NCBI RefSeq assembly: GCF_021699195.1
Contig: NZ_SSXE01000103.1
Span: forward strand, 1-34,003
Reading direction: 5' to 3'
Length of the DNA: 34,003 bases
DNA from: Nonomuraea sp. MG754425
Lineage (GTDB): Bacteria > Actinomycetota > Actinomycetes > Streptosporangiales > Streptosporangiaceae
The position numbers and the translations under genes are program-made. This document shows, piece by piece, positions 15,557-24,107 of this stretch (position 1 is the stretch's first letter; every line of letters begins with the position of its first letter). The notes below the pieces were generated by a model, which was given only the letters and a program-made list of their open reading frames with translations, did not search any database and was not told the origin of the DNA.

Positions 15557-16525
15557 GTGAGACGACCTCGGGCGCTGGTACTGCCCGCCTTGCCGGAGAG
15601 CGCGCTCGCCCGCCTGGGTGAGATCACCGACCTGACCGAGGCGACCGCACGACCGAGCCTCGGCTTCGGCGACGAGCAACTGGCCGACCTGGTCATCGAG
15701 ACCGGCGCCACCGTGCTCATCACCGAGGGCGACCAGGTCCGCACGTCGGTGCTCGGGCTGCACCTGGACGTCGTGGCCAGCATGGGGCCGCCCGCGAGCG
15801 TGGACCTGGCGCTGGCCGCCGAGCGGGGCGTGCCCGTCCTGCACGCGGGGGAGCGCGACTCGGAGGCGGTCGCCGAACTGACGATCGCGCTGCTGTTCGC
15901 GGTGAGCAGGAACATCGTCAGCGCCGACCGCGAGGTACGGAGGGGGCGCGTCTACCAGGGCCCCGTCCACCAGAGCGGGGTGGCGCCGGCGCAGCGCCAC
16001 CGTGGCCGCCGGCTGACCGGCCGGACGTTCGGCATCGTCGGCCTGGGCCGGGTCGGCAGGGCCCTGCGCTGGCGCTGCGAGGGGCTGGGCATGCGGGTGA
16101 TCGCCTGCGACCCGTTCGTGGCCGAGGCCACCCACACGCTGCCCGCGCTGCTGGCGGAGGCCGACGTGGTCTCCCTGCACCTGCCGCTCACCGAGGACAC
16201 GCGGGGGCTGTTCGGCCACACCGAGTTCGGCGCGATGCGGCCGGGGGCGATCTTCCTCAACACCTCGCGCGGAGGGCTGCACGACCTGCGGGCGCTGGTG
16301 GACGCGCTGCGCTGGGGCCAGGTGGGCGGCGCCGGGCTCGACCACTTCGAAGGCGAGTGGCTCGACCGGGCCCACCCCCTGACCCGGCTGCCGAACGTGG
16401 TGCTCACACCCCGGCTGGGCGAGGCCACCGGCGAGAGCCGGGAGGAACTGGCGGAGACGCTGGTGGAGGACATCGCGCGGCTGCTGCGCGGCGAGCGGCC
16501 CGCGCACGCGTACGCGCCCGCGTGA
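15557..16525 (+). CDS. D-isomer-specific 2-hydroxyacid dehydrogenase-like protein (catalytic His replaced)
   Basis: 322 aa with the family's two-domain layout. The NAD site is FGIVGLGRVGRALRW (GxGxxG at residues 162-167) and the acidic residue after beta-2 is in VIACDPF. The catalytic Arg is R238 (NTSRGG) and the Glu is E265 (DHFEGEW). The usual catalytic His of the TPH motif is Arg286 here (VLTPRLGEAT; codon CGG at 16412). Reduction chemistry of the normal kind is therefore doubtful. GTG 15557 is preceded by TATTGT (15545-15550) at leaderless distance; no RBS is visible. It lies just after a TetR gene, so local control is plausible. The substrate is unknown. Confidence 0.85.
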   Translation: MRRPRALVLPALPESALARLGEITDLTEATARPSLGFGDEQLADLVIETGATVLITEGDQVRTSVLGLHLDVVASMGPPASVDLALAAERGVPVLHAGERDSEAVAELTIALLFAVSRNIVSADREVRRGRVYQGPVHQSGVAPAQRHRGRRLTGRTFGIVGLGRVGRALRWRCEGLGMRVIACDPFVAEATHTLPALLAEADVVSLHLPLTEDTRGLFGHTEFGAMRPGAIFLNTSRGGLHDLRALVDALRWGQVGGAGLDHFEGEWLDRAHPLTRLPNVVLTPRLGEATGESREELAETLVEDIARLLRGERPAHAYAPA

Positions 16526-16538
16526 GCCACGGGTGACG

Positions 16539-16841
16539 TCAGGCGGGCTGGCGCAGCCGGGTTGGAACGTGCCAGCTCGCGTGCTCGAGCGAGATGTCCA
16601 GCCGCAGGTCACCGCGGTGCCTGCGCAGGCCGGGCACCCGCAGCCGGTCGTGCACGTCGAACCGGCCCCGGCACGGGTAGCCGAAGCCCAGTTCGCCCGG
16701 CAGCACCCGCAGGTCGTCGCGGTTGCCGCAGCGGGGGCACGTCCAGGAGACCAGGTCCATGCCGCGGTGGTAGTCGGAGCAGGCGCTGAAGTACTCGTCG
16801 GGTCCGAACCGGGACTCGCAGGCCAGGCAGGGGATCAGCAT
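16539..16841 (-). CDS. Small Cys-rich (zinc-ribbon-like) protein of unknown function
   Basis: 100 aa. I do not recognise a named family. The N-terminal half has CLAC (residues 5-8), then a Cys in FSACSDYHRGMD and CPRCG, spacing that suits a zinc-binding site, plus one more Cys in GYPCRGR. The C-terminal half is basic and Arg-rich (DRLRVPGLRRHRGDLRLD). There is no signal peptide. The ATG at 16841 has GAGGGAG about 7 nt upstream, a strong RBS, which rules out the longer frame. It is divergent from the methyltransferase gene with 145 bp between the starts, so they may share regulation through the palindrome at 16918. Confidence 0.6.
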   Translation of the reverse strand: MLIPCLACESRFGPDEYFSACSDYHRGMDLVSWTCPRCGNRDDLRVLPGELGFGYPCRGRFDVHDRLRVPGLRRHRGDLRLDISLEHASWHVPTRLRQPA

Positions 16842-16917
16842 GGGTCCGCTCCCTCGGGCGGGACGTTTCGACACGCATACAGATACCGCGCACCACTTGT
16901 CCGCCGCTTGCAGAATG

Positions 16918-16931
16918 CTTAGGTGCCTAAG
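16918..16931. promoter_or_regulatory. Palindrome CTTAGGTGCCTAAG in a divergent promoter region
   Basis: A perfect 6+6 inverted repeat with a 2-bp spacer lies between the Cys-rich gene (minus) and the methyltransferase gene (plus), partly covering probable promoter elements. Half-sites TTAGG/CCTAA are seen in MarR- and DtxR-family operators; which protein binds here cannot be told from sequence. Confidence 0.45.
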
Positions 16932-16986
16932 TAACAGTATGAGCACTGTCGGTATCAGATCATGCGAAGGAGCCGGTGGTGGAAGG

Positions 16987-18399
16987 ATGGTGCACGTGGA
17001 ACGACTGCGCCATCACCTCCTCGAGACCGGATACTCGATCGACGGCGTACGCGAGCGCCTGGGCGACACGGCCGCCTCGGCCCTGGCCCGCGAGGAGCTG
17101 ACCCCGGCCCTGCGCGCGACCGCGGACGGCGATCCGCTCGGCACGCTGATCAGGCTGTGGTGGCTCGGCGTTCCGGTCCCCGCCAAGGGCCTGGCGCCGG
17201 AGGTGCTCGGATCGGGGCTGGTCACGGCCGACGGCGACCAGGTCACCGCCACCGTGCACCTGCAGCCGTGGGAGACCGGCGGCTACCTCGTCTCCGACAG
17301 GAAGGTGCGACCCGGCGACCCCGCGCTGCGGCCCGACCACGTGGTGGGGGCCGGCGGCGCCTCGGCCAACCTGGCCCAGCTCGTCACCCGCCGCCCGGCG
17401 GGGCGCGCGCTCGACCTGGGCACCGGGTGCGGGGTGCAGGTGCTGCACCTGGCCGGACGGGCCGACGAGATCGTGGCCACCGACCTCAACCCGCGCGCCC
17501 TGGAGCTGGCCCGGCTGAGCTGGGAGCTGTCCGGGGTGGCGGGCGTCGATGCGCGGGCGGGCTCGATGTTCGAGCCGGTCGAGGGCGAGCGGTTCGACCT
17601 GGTCGTGAGCAACCCGCCGTTCGTGCTCGCCCCGGCGCGGGAGGGCAGGCTCACCTACCGCGAGTCGGGCCGCGAGGGCGACGACTTCTGCCGCGACCTC
17701 GTACGCGGCACGCCCCGCCACCTCAACCCCGGCGGTCAGGCCCACTTCCTGGCCAACTGGCTGCACGTCGAGGGCGAGGACTGGCGCGACCGGGTGGGCG
17801 GCTGGCTGCGCGAGACCGGTTGCGACGCCTGGGTGGTGCAGCGCGACGTCCAGAACCCCGCCGAGTACGTCGAGCTGTGGCTCAAGGACGCCGCCGAGCA
17901 GGGCACGCCGGCCTACGCCGAGCACTACGACCGCTGGCTGAGCTGGTTCGACGAGCGGCGGGTCGAGGGCGTCGGGTTCGGCTGGATCACGATGCGCAAC
18001 TCCGGCACGCTCGACCCGGTCGTACGCGTCGAGCACCTCGCCCACCAGGTGTCGCTGCCGGTCGGCGACTACGTCGACGCGGTCATCGACGCCGTCACGG
18101 CCGCGCACCGGGCCCAGGCGCTCGACACCGCGCTGCTGCGCACCGCCGACGGCCTGCTCGACGAGCGCATCGGCCTGCCGGGCGCGGAGGACCCGATCCG
18201 CATCGTGCTGCGCCAGACGAAGGGGCTGCGGCGCAGCAGGGAGGTCGGCACGGTCGAGGCCGCGCTGGCCGGCGTGTGCGACGGCGAGCTGGCGCTCGGA
18301 CCGCTGCTCAACGTGATCGCCGAGCTGGTCGGCGACGGTGAGATCCCCGACGCCGACGCGGTCAGGCCGTTGATCGCGGAGGGTTACTTCCTGCTTTAA
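16987..18399 (+). CDS. Class I SAM-dependent methyltransferase (DUF7059/HemK-like type)
   Basis: 470 aa. An N-terminal helical domain (about 1-130; the DUF7059-like part) is followed by a Rossmann methyltransferase core: motif I ALDLGTGCGVQVLHLA (near residue 140), acidic VATDLNPRALELA, and motif IV VVSNPPFVL. NPPF is the substrate loop of enzymes that methylate planar nitrogen (HemK/PrmC, RsmC, DNA N6 types). A further C-terminal domain of about 150 aa has no obvious catalytic motif. The ATG at 16987 has GAAGGAG 14 nt upstream and GGAAGG directly before it; an in-frame ATG at 16939 is an alternative start. The target (protein or RNA) is inferred only by family. Confidence 0.82.
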   Translation: MVHVERLRHHLLETGYSIDGVRERLGDTAASALAREELTPALRATADGDPLGTLIRLWWLGVPVPAKGLAPEVLGSGLVTADGDQVTATVHLQPWETGGYLVSDRKVRPGDPALRPDHVVGAGGASANLAQLVTRRPAGRALDLGTGCGVQVLHLAGRADEIVATDLNPRALELARLSWELSGVAGVDARAGSMFEPVEGERFDLVVSNPPFVLAPAREGRLTYRESGREGDDFCRDLVRGTPRHLNPGGQAHFLANWLHVEGEDWRDRVGGWLRETGCDAWVVQRDVQNPAEYVELWLKDAAEQGTPAYAEHYDRWLSWFDERRVEGVGFGWITMRNSGTLDPVVRVEHLAHQVSLPVGDYVDAVIDAVTAAHRAQALDTALLRTADGLLDERIGLPGAEDPIRIVLRQTKGLRRSREVGTVEAALAGVCDGELALGPLLNVIAELVGDGEIPDADAVRPLIAEGYFLL

Positions 18400-18672
18400 T
18401 CGGCCGTTGATTCGACGTCAACCTCGCGGGTGGAGGCTCTTGGCCGAGACACGGGCCTGGGGGGTTCGAGGGCCGTGTCAGGTCCGGCCGGTCGTCTGAG
18501 TGAGGCGGCAGGCCGTTGCGCGGAGCATCCGGATGACCGGGCCCCCTAGCGACGCGCGACGGCCAGGATGACCGGCCGGGCTGAACACATCCGATCACGA
18601 GGAGATCGTGTCACCCTAAGGACAGCCTTGATCAACCATGTGTGGATGACACGTCTGGACGACGAGCTGTAC
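18400..18672. other. Convergent intergenic region with a bulged hairpin
   Basis: This is 273 bp between the methyltransferase and SARP stops. gacacgggcc (18448-18457) pairs with ggccgtgtc (18471-18479) with a single bulge, making a terminator-like hairpin without a T tract. A GGTTCGAG string inside the loop resembles a tRNA T-loop, but no acceptor stem, D-arm or anticodon stem is present. Nothing else was recognised. Confidence 0.4.
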
Positions 18673-21600
18673 TCAGGACTCGACGACGGGCCCGTCGGTG
18701 ACGACGCTGTCGAGCAGGACCTTGAGATCCCCGGCCTCGGGTGCGCCGAGCCTGGAGAAGATGTCGAAGGCCAGCCGTAGGCAGTCGAGGCTGCGCGTGG
18801 TGTTGCCGAGACCGCGCAACGCCTTGCCGAGCACGGTGAGCGAGAGCGCCTCGCCGTACGGGTGGCCGATCTCGCGGGAGACCACGAGCGCCTGCTCGGC
18901 GTGGCGGACGGCGTCGGGGTAGCGCTCGGCGGCGATGAGCGTCTCGGCCAGCCGGGAGCACACCCGCTGCTCCCAGACCCGCTGCCGGCTGGCGCGGAAG
19001 AAGGCCAGGCACTCGGCGTGGTGGTGGACGGCCTCGGTGAGCCGGCCGACCCTGCTGAGCACGATGCCGAGGTGGTAGCGGGCGCGGGCGGTGCCGGCGC
19101 CGCTGCCGATCTCGGTGAAGATGGCCAGGCCCTTCTCCGCCGCCGCGATCGCGTCCTCGGGGCGGCCGAGTCCGAGGTGGTCGCGGGCCGAGTAGCTGAG
19201 GACCAGCGCCTCACCGGCCGGGACGCCGTTGTCGCGGTACCAGCGCATGGCGGCCTCGAAGAACGCCAGCGCCTCGGTGTGGCGGCGCTGGCGGCCGACG
19301 ACGACGGCCAGGGCGTTCAGCACCTCGCCGGTGACGATCTTCTCGCCCCGGGCGTCCGACAGCTCGTGCACGATCCTGAACTGCTGCTCGGCCTCCTTGA
19401 GCTGGTTGCCCGCGAACAGCACCCGGCCCAGCACGTAGCGGGCGCGCAGCTCGCCGCCCTGGTCGCCGAGGCTCTGGGCGGTGGCCAGCGCGGCTCTGGT
19501 GCTGTGGTCGAACTCGCGGGTGTGCGTGCCCGACTCCAGCAGCGGTTCCATCGCCACCAGCAGGTCGGCGGCGGGCAGGAGCTGTTCGGCGGCGCGGGCC
19601 GCCGTGGCGGCCTGGTTGATGGCCGCGAACAGCGAGTCGCCCTCCGCGATCAGCCAGGCGACGGCCTCGTCCACGCTGGTGAAGGCCCGTCCGCTGCCGA
19701 CCACCACGAGGTTGGCGGGGATCATGCTGCCCTCGTAGGCCAGCTTGTGCGCGGACTGGGCCGAGGCCAGGTAGAAGCCGAGCAGCCGGCGCAGCGCCAT
19801 CGACCGGGCCTGGGGCCGCTCGCTCTTGTCGAGTGTCCGGCGGGCGAACAGCTTGAGCAGGTCGTGGAAGCGGTAGCGGCCGGGTGCGGGGGCCTCCAGC
19901 AGGCTGGCGTCGACCAGCGACTCCAGCACCTCCTCCGCCTCGAACCCGCTCATCGACAGCACGGCCGCGGCGGCTCCCGTGGAGATGTCGGGGCCGTTGG
20001 GCAGGGACAGCAGGCGGAAGGCGCGGGCCTGGACGGGGGTGAGCTGCCCGTACCCGAGCGCGAACGTGGCCTCCACGGCGAGGTTGCCGACCCGCAGCTC
20101 GTCGAGGCGGCGCTGCTCGTCGGCCAGTCTGGGCACGAGGGAGGCGACCGTCCAGGAGGGGCGGGCGGCCAGCCTGGCGGCCACGATCCGCACCGCCAGC
20201 GGCAGGAAACCGCACGCCGCGACCACGTCCATGGCCGCGCCGTGCTCGGCCGCGACGCGCTCGGCGCCCGCCACCGTGGCGAACAGCGACAGCGCCTCGT
20301 CCGGCTCCATCACGTCGAGGTCGACGAGCCTGGCGGACGGCAGGTCGGCCAGCTTGACCCGGCTCGTGACGATGGCCGCGCACCCGGGGCTGCCCGGCAG
20401 CAGCGGGCTGACCTGCTCGGCGTCGCGGGCGTTGTCGAGCAGCACCAGGATGCGGCGCTCGGCCAGGATGGAGCGGTACAGGGCCGAGCGTTCGGCCGCC
20501 CCGTCGGGGATGACGTCGGGCGGCACGCCGAGCGCGCGCAGGAAGCCGCCGAGCGCCGACTCGGGGGCGGTGGCCTCGTCGGTGTAGCCGCGCAGGTCGG
20601 CGTAGAGCTGGCCGTCGGGGAAGACGTCGTCCACCAGGTGTGCGACGTGCACGGCCAGCGTGGTCTTGCCGACGCCGCCGATGCCGGAGATCGCCACCAG
20701 CGGCACGCCCTCGGACGACAGCGTGGCCGACTGGGCCGACAGGAGGGTGCGCAGCCGTACCGCGATCTCCTTGCGGCCGGTGAAGTCGCTGACGGCGGCC
20801 GGGAGCTGGGCCGGGCGCGGCAGCTCCAGCGCGGGCTGCTCCTCCTCCGCGGGGCGCTCCGCGTCGCCGGGCGCGTCGGCGTTCTCCTTCGCCGGGGCGG
20901 CGAGCGTGGGGTCGGCGGCGAGGATGCGCTGGTGCAGGGCGGACAGCTCCGGTCCGGGCTCGATGCCCAGCTCGTCGATGAGTGCGTCGCGCGTGTCGGT
21001 GAACACGTTGAGCGCGTCGCCCTGTCGTCCGCAGCGGTAGAGGGCCAGCATGAGCTGGGCGCGCAGGCGCTCGCGCAGGGGGTGGTCGGCGGTGAGCGCG
21101 ATCAGCTCGGAGACGATCCTGGCGTGCTCGCCGAGTTCGAGGTCGACGTCCATGAGCGTCTCGATGACGCTGATGCGCCGCTCGACCAGGCGGTCGCGCT
21201 GGTGCTCGGAGTAGGGCCCGACGGCGCCGGCCAGCGGCTCGCCCTCGAACAGGGCCAGCGCGGCCCGCAGCGCCATGGCGGTCTCGGTGAGCCGGCCGTT
21301 CTTGCGCGCGCTGTCGGCCTGCCGGATGCCGCGTTCGAAGCGGGTCAGGTCGAGCGCGTCGTCCGGCAGGCGCAGCGCGTAGCCGCGGCCGATCGAGGTG
21401 AGCAGCTCGGGACGGGAACGAGCGGGCCGGTCGGGTTCGAGCACGGTACGCAGCCTGGAGATGTACGTGCGCAGCGCGCCCAGGGCCCGCGGCGGCGCGT
21501 CCTCTCCCCATACCGCGTCGATCATCTCGTTCGGGGTGACCGCGTGGCCCTCCCGTAGGAGCAACATGCCGAGAATGGAACGTTGTAGGGGGGTGCCCAG

Positions 21601-21684
21601 GTCGAGTTCCCGGCCATCACACCACGCGCGGACAGGACCGAGCACGGCGAACCGCAGCCCGCTCTCAACGCTCTGACCAGCCAT
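18673..21684 (-). CDS. SARP (AfsR/BTAD)-NB-ARC-TPR transcriptional regulator
   Basis: 1003 aa, the large AfsR-like architecture. Residues about 8-100 form the OmpR-like winged helix (LRFAVLGPVRAWCDGRELDLG, LQRSILGMLLLREGHAV). BTAD follows (about 105-255, ending DALIDELGIEPGPELSALHQRIL). The NB-ARC STAND ATPase has Walker A GIGGVGKTT at 334-342, Walker B-like RILVLLDNARD, and VTSRVKLADL. The last ~400 aa are TPR-like helices (YHLGIVLSRVGRLTEAVHHHAECLAFFR and similar). Proteins like this activate secondary metabolism or global regulons, but no biosynthetic cluster is adjacent. The ATG at 21684 has GGAG 9 nt upstream; an ATG 22 codons earlier lies in the operator-like region. Confidence 0.93.
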   Translation of the reverse strand: MAGQSVESGLRFAVLGPVRAWCDGRELDLGTPLQRSILGMLLLREGHAVTPNEMIDAVWGEDAPPRALGALRTYISRLRTVLEPDRPARSRPELLTSIGRGYALRLPDDALDLTRFERGIRQADSARKNGRLTETAMALRAALALFEGEPLAGAVGPYSEHQRDRLVERRISVIETLMDVDLELGEHARIVSELIALTADHPLRERLRAQLMLALYRCGRQGDALNVFTDTRDALIDELGIEPGPELSALHQRILAADPTLAAPAKENADAPGDAERPAEEEQPALELPRPAQLPAAVSDFTGRKEIAVRLRTLLSAQSATLSSEGVPLVAISGIGGVGKTTLAVHVAHLVDDVFPDGQLYADLRGYTDEATAPESALGGFLRALGVPPDVIPDGAAERSALYRSILAERRILVLLDNARDAEQVSPLLPGSPGCAAIVTSRVKLADLPSARLVDLDVMEPDEALSLFATVAGAERVAAEHGAAMDVVAACGFLPLAVRIVAARLAARPSWTVASLVPRLADEQRRLDELRVGNLAVEATFALGYGQLTPVQARAFRLLSLPNGPDISTGAAAAVLSMSGFEAEEVLESLVDASLLEAPAPGRYRFHDLLKLFARRTLDKSERPQARSMALRRLLGFYLASAQSAHKLAYEGSMIPANLVVVGSGRAFTSVDEAVAWLIAEGDSLFAAINQAATAARAAEQLLPAADLLVAMEPLLESGTHTREFDHSTRAALATAQSLGDQGGELRARYVLGRVLFAGNQLKEAEQQFRIVHELSDARGEKIVTGEVLNALAVVVGRQRRHTEALAFFEAAMRWYRDNGVPAGEALVLSYSARDHLGLGRPEDAIAAAEKGLAIFTEIGSGAGTARARYHLGIVLSRVGRLTEAVHHHAECLAFFRASRQRVWEQRVCSRLAETLIAAERYPDAVRHAEQALVVSREIGHPYGEALSLTVLGKALRGLGNTTRSLDCLRLAFDIFSRLGAPEAGDLKVLLDSVVTDGPVVES

Positions 21685-21712
21685 GCTGTCTATCTCCAAG
21701 CCCAATGGAACG

Positions 21713-21726
21713 ATTTGGTACCAAAT
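21713..21726. promoter_or_regulatory. Perfect 14-bp palindrome ATTTGGTACCAAAT upstream of the SARP gene
   Basis: A fully symmetrical, AT-rich site within very GC-rich DNA, 29 bp upstream of the SARP start. It is a strong candidate operator for control of this regulator. The binding protein is unknown. Confidence 0.55.
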
Positions 21727-21886
21727 GATAGATCCATCGTTGCTCGTCACCTAGATACAGGTGGATCGTTCATCCGAGCGTTGACCCGCCGTCAATCCGG
21801 TGTTGAGTCCGTCCCCGGACGCTGATGGTCGGCCGCTCGTGACGCGCATCGCGGGGGCGTGTGTCAGGTAGAGCGCGGCGAGGCGG
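21727..21886. other. SARP upstream intergenic DNA
   Basis: Small symmetric elements are visible: gatcca...tggatc, cacct-agatac-aggtg, and repeated cgttg blocks (for example near 21738 and 21779). They could be further regulator sites. No gene was recognised. Confidence 0.35.
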
Positions 21887-21887
21887 G

Positions 21888-21928
21888 AAAAAATACCGGC
21901 CCCGCCCTGTGAGTTTCGGGCGGGGCCG
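21888..21928 (-). terminator. Rho-independent terminator of the RimJ/L-type acetyltransferase gene
   Basis: On the minus strand a perfect 11-bp stem (cggccccgccc 21897-21907 with gggcggggccg 21918-21928) is followed by TATTTTTT (complement of the A tract 21888-21893). It lies 15 nt past the acetyltransferase stop. Confidence 0.92.
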
Positions 21929-21943
21929 TCGGTGGACGGGTTC

Positions 21944-22594
21944 TCAGGCTGCCTCGACCAGCGCGAGCCTCATGAGCAGCCGCTCGCGGACGAGCGGCCA
22001 TTCAGAGTTCAGGATCGAGTAGAACGCGGTATCTCGGACCGTGTTGTCGGCGCCTCGGCTATCCGCTCGCCGCACCCCGTCGAAGTGTGCGCCGAGTGCC
22101 TCGATGGCGGCCCGGGATCGGGTGTTGCGTACGTCTGCCTTCAGTGTGATGCGGTGGACGTCCCAGGTCTCGAAGGCGTGGGAGAGCAGCAGGAACTTGC
22201 TCTCCCGGTTGGCACCCGTGCCCTGGGCGCAGGCGCCCAGCCAGGTGTAACCGATGTCGGCCACGGACGGAACGTCGCCCACCGCACCGCGTGTACCCGG
22301 CGGCCAGGGCATCGGGCCCTGCCAGTACTCCAGGTGCATGAGACGGGTGGCACCGACCACGCGGTCGGTGTTCAGCCACCGGATGGCGAAGGGCAGCGTG
22401 CGGCCCTCCGCCTGCTCAGCCAGAGCGGCCTCCACGTAGGAGACCATCTCGTCCCGGCCATTCGGGACGCGAGTGAAGGTGTAGGTGGAGCGGTCTTCAC
22501 TCGCCGCGGTGACGAGGTCATCGACCACCGCGAGGCTGAGAGGTTCCAGGCGCACGAGGCGCCCGGACAAGGTGACAAGAGCGGGCATGAGCAC
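21944..22594 (-). CDS. GNAT family N-acetyltransferase (RimJ/RimL type)
   Basis: 216 aa. The RimJ/RimL-like acetyltransferase_3 pattern is visible: LSGRLVRLEPLS at the start, PFAIRWLNTDRVVGATRLM (beta-2 to beta-3), ADIGYTWLGACAQGTGANRESKFLLLSHAFE (acetyl-CoA loop G-T-G-A-N) and the hallmark WDVHRITLKADVRNTRSRAAIEALGAHFDG. Such enzymes acetylate N-terminal amines or amino-acid-like and antibiotic substrates; this one is unknown. The start is GTG 22594, with ATG 22588 two codons later as an alternative; no RBS helps to choose. A textbook terminator follows the stop. Confidence 0.9.
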   Translation of the reverse strand: MLMPALVTLSGRLVRLEPLSLAVVDDLVTAASEDRSTYTFTRVPNGRDEMVSYVEAALAEQAEGRTLPFAIRWLNTDRVVGATRLMHLEYWQGPMPWPPGTRGAVGDVPSVADIGYTWLGACAQGTGANRESKFLLLSHAFETWDVHRITLKADVRNTRSRAAIEALGAHFDGVRRADSRGADNTVRDTAFYSILNSEWPLVRERLLMRLALVEAA

Positions 22595-22741
22595 ATGATG
22601 GGGGCTACGTGACGCGCACGTAACCAGGCCGCGCGGTGCAACTTTCCGCCGGTTTTGCCACTGCGGAGTTTTCCCAGGTCAGAGGCCCCTTTTGGGGGAC
22701 GGTAAACCCGCTCTTGGGGAAAGATTCGCCTAACCGTGACC
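22595..22741. other. Intergenic region between two minus-strand genes
   Basis: This 147-bp region contains the short palindrome ccccttttgggg (near 22685-22696), a weak hairpin, and several T-rich patches. It probably carries the acetyltransferase promoter, but I cannot place a convincing -10/-35 pair. Confidence 0.35.
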
Positions 22742-24028
22742 CTAGCCGTGGCAGGTCGCGGGCACGAGCGCGGGATGCGGTTGCGGCACCGAACCGTGGC
22801 GGATCAGCGACAGCTCCTGAAGGCCCGTCGAGAGATGGCGGAGATTGTCCGCGATCCACGGGAGCTGGAGCGGATCGGGGCTGTTCAGCGCGGTCAGGCG
22901 CTCTTCGGCGCTCTCGCCGTAGAGCAGGCTCACCGCGACGCGTACCCGGGCGGCCGAGGGGTCGTCGCCGAAGGCGTGCCCCGGCAGGACGCCGATGCCG
23001 TGCTCCTCCAGCAGGAGCTTGGTGATCTCGGCGGAGCCGCCGAGCCGCAGGTGGCTGAGGTCGGGATAGAGGTAGAAGCCGCCCTGGGGCACGGGGACCC
23101 GCGCTCCGGCCGCGACGAACCGCTCGTGCACCGCCCGTGCGACCGTGCCGTGCAGCCGGCGGCTGAGCGCGATGCGCTCGGTCAGCTCGGACGGGTCGCC
23201 GAAGGCGTAGGTCGCGGCCTCCTGCACCGGCGCCGCGGGCGCGGACCAGATCTCGCTGGCCACGGCGAGCAGGCTGCCGCGCAGCAGGTGGCCGTTCTCC
23301 GGCAGCCGGGCCACGCCGATCCGCCAGCCGCCCAGCGCGAGGCTCTTGCTCAGCCCGGTGGTGATGATCGTGCGCTCGGGAGCGAGTTCGGCCGGAGAGG
23401 TGTACGGCAGGGCCGGGTCGTGCACGAGGTCGCGGTAGATCTCGTCGGAGATGATCGTCAGGTCGAGGTCGCGGGCCACCTGCGCGAGGCGGGCCACGGT
23501 CGCCGGCGAGGCGAGCCGTCCGGTCGGGTTGTCCGGCAGCGTGACCAGGACCGAGCTGACGGTCCTGCCCTGCGCCCTGGCGCGGCGCACCTCGGCGGCC
23601 ACCAGGTCGGGGTCGGGCACTCCGCCCTCTCCTGGTGGTGCGGGCACCAGGATGGGACGCGAGCCGACGAGGTCGGCCTGCGCGGCGTAGCTGACCCAAC
23701 TGGGCATGGGCAGGACGATGTCTCCGCCGATCGCCAGGAGCAGGCCGTACAGCAGCGACTTGCTGCCGGGGCCGCTGACGACCAGTTCGGGGTCGGTGGG
23801 CAGCCCCCGTCGTGTCCAGTAGCCCGCCGCCGCGGCCCGAAGCCCGGACGCCCCCGCGACCGGCCCGTAGCCGTTGTGCTCGGAGGCGGCGGCCAGCCTG
23901 TCGCGCAGCGCCGGGTGGACGGGCAGACCGGCCTCACCGAAGGCCAGGTGCAGCACTCGCTCCCCGGCGCGTCGTCTTCGCTCGATGTCCTCGTTCGCCG
24001 CCAGAGTGGCAGACAGGGTTACGGTCAT
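22742..24028 (-). CDS. PLP-dependent aminotransferase class I/II
   Basis: 428 aa of the aspartate-aminotransferase fold. Visible motifs: GYGPVAGASGLRAAAAGYW, SGPGSKSLLYGL, VTLPDNPTGRLA (the N-P-T-G substrate/PLP segment), SDEIYRDLVHD (Asp binding the PLP nitrogen), TTGLSKSLALGGWRIG with Schiff-base Lys228, and the C-terminal RVRVAVSLLYG Arg region that binds the substrate carboxylate. The ATG at 24028 (MTVTLSATLAANEDIERR) is chosen; the upstream codons lie in the promoter region shared with the divergent LysR gene. The LysR neighbour is its likely regulator. The amino donor and acceptor are unknown. Confidence 0.92.
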   Translation of the reverse strand: MTVTLSATLAANEDIERRRRAGERVLHLAFGEAGLPVHPALRDRLAAASEHNGYGPVAGASGLRAAAAGYWTRRGLPTDPELVVSGPGSKSLLYGLLLAIGGDIVLPMPSWVSYAAQADLVGSRPILVPAPPGEGGVPDPDLVAAEVRRARAQGRTVSSVLVTLPDNPTGRLASPATVARLAQVARDLDLTIISDEIYRDLVHDPALPYTSPAELAPERTIITTGLSKSLALGGWRIGVARLPENGHLLRGSLLAVASEIWSAPAAPVQEAATYAFGDPSELTERIALSRRLHGTVARAVHERFVAAGARVPVPQGGFYLYPDLSHLRLGGSAEITKLLLEEHGIGVLPGHAFGDDPSAARVRVAVSLLYGESAEERLTALNSPDPLQLPWIADNLRHLSTGLQELSLIRHGSVPQPHPALVPATCHG

Positions 24029-24067
24029 GTTTGTCACGTTCCCAGGGTGGTTGGATGAAGGCATCAG

Positions 24068-24087
24068 CACAAGCGAGGCTTTTTGTG
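24068..24087. promoter_or_regulatory. Candidate LysR box between aminotransferase and LysR genes
   Basis: cacaa-N10-ttgtg (24068-24087) is a 20-bp interrupted palindrome, and inside it AAGCgagGCTT (24071-24081) is another. It lies between the divergent starts (24028 and 24108), the standard place for a LysR activator site. Confidence 0.5.
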
Positions 24088-24107
24088 GGTAGGCATAAGG
24101 AAGTCTG

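Noticed and set aside
18460..18475. tRNA-like T-loop string GGTTCGAG
   Set aside because: No acceptor stem, D-arm or anticodon arm around it.
18862..21558. 898-codon plus-strand frame opposite the SARP gene
   Set aside because: Composition (Gly/Val/Arg/Gln/His) is that of an antisense frame of a GC-rich gene, with no domain signal.
22683..22700. ccccttttgggg as terminator of the aminotransferase gene
   Set aside because: Only a 4-bp stem, and not followed by a U tract on the minus strand.
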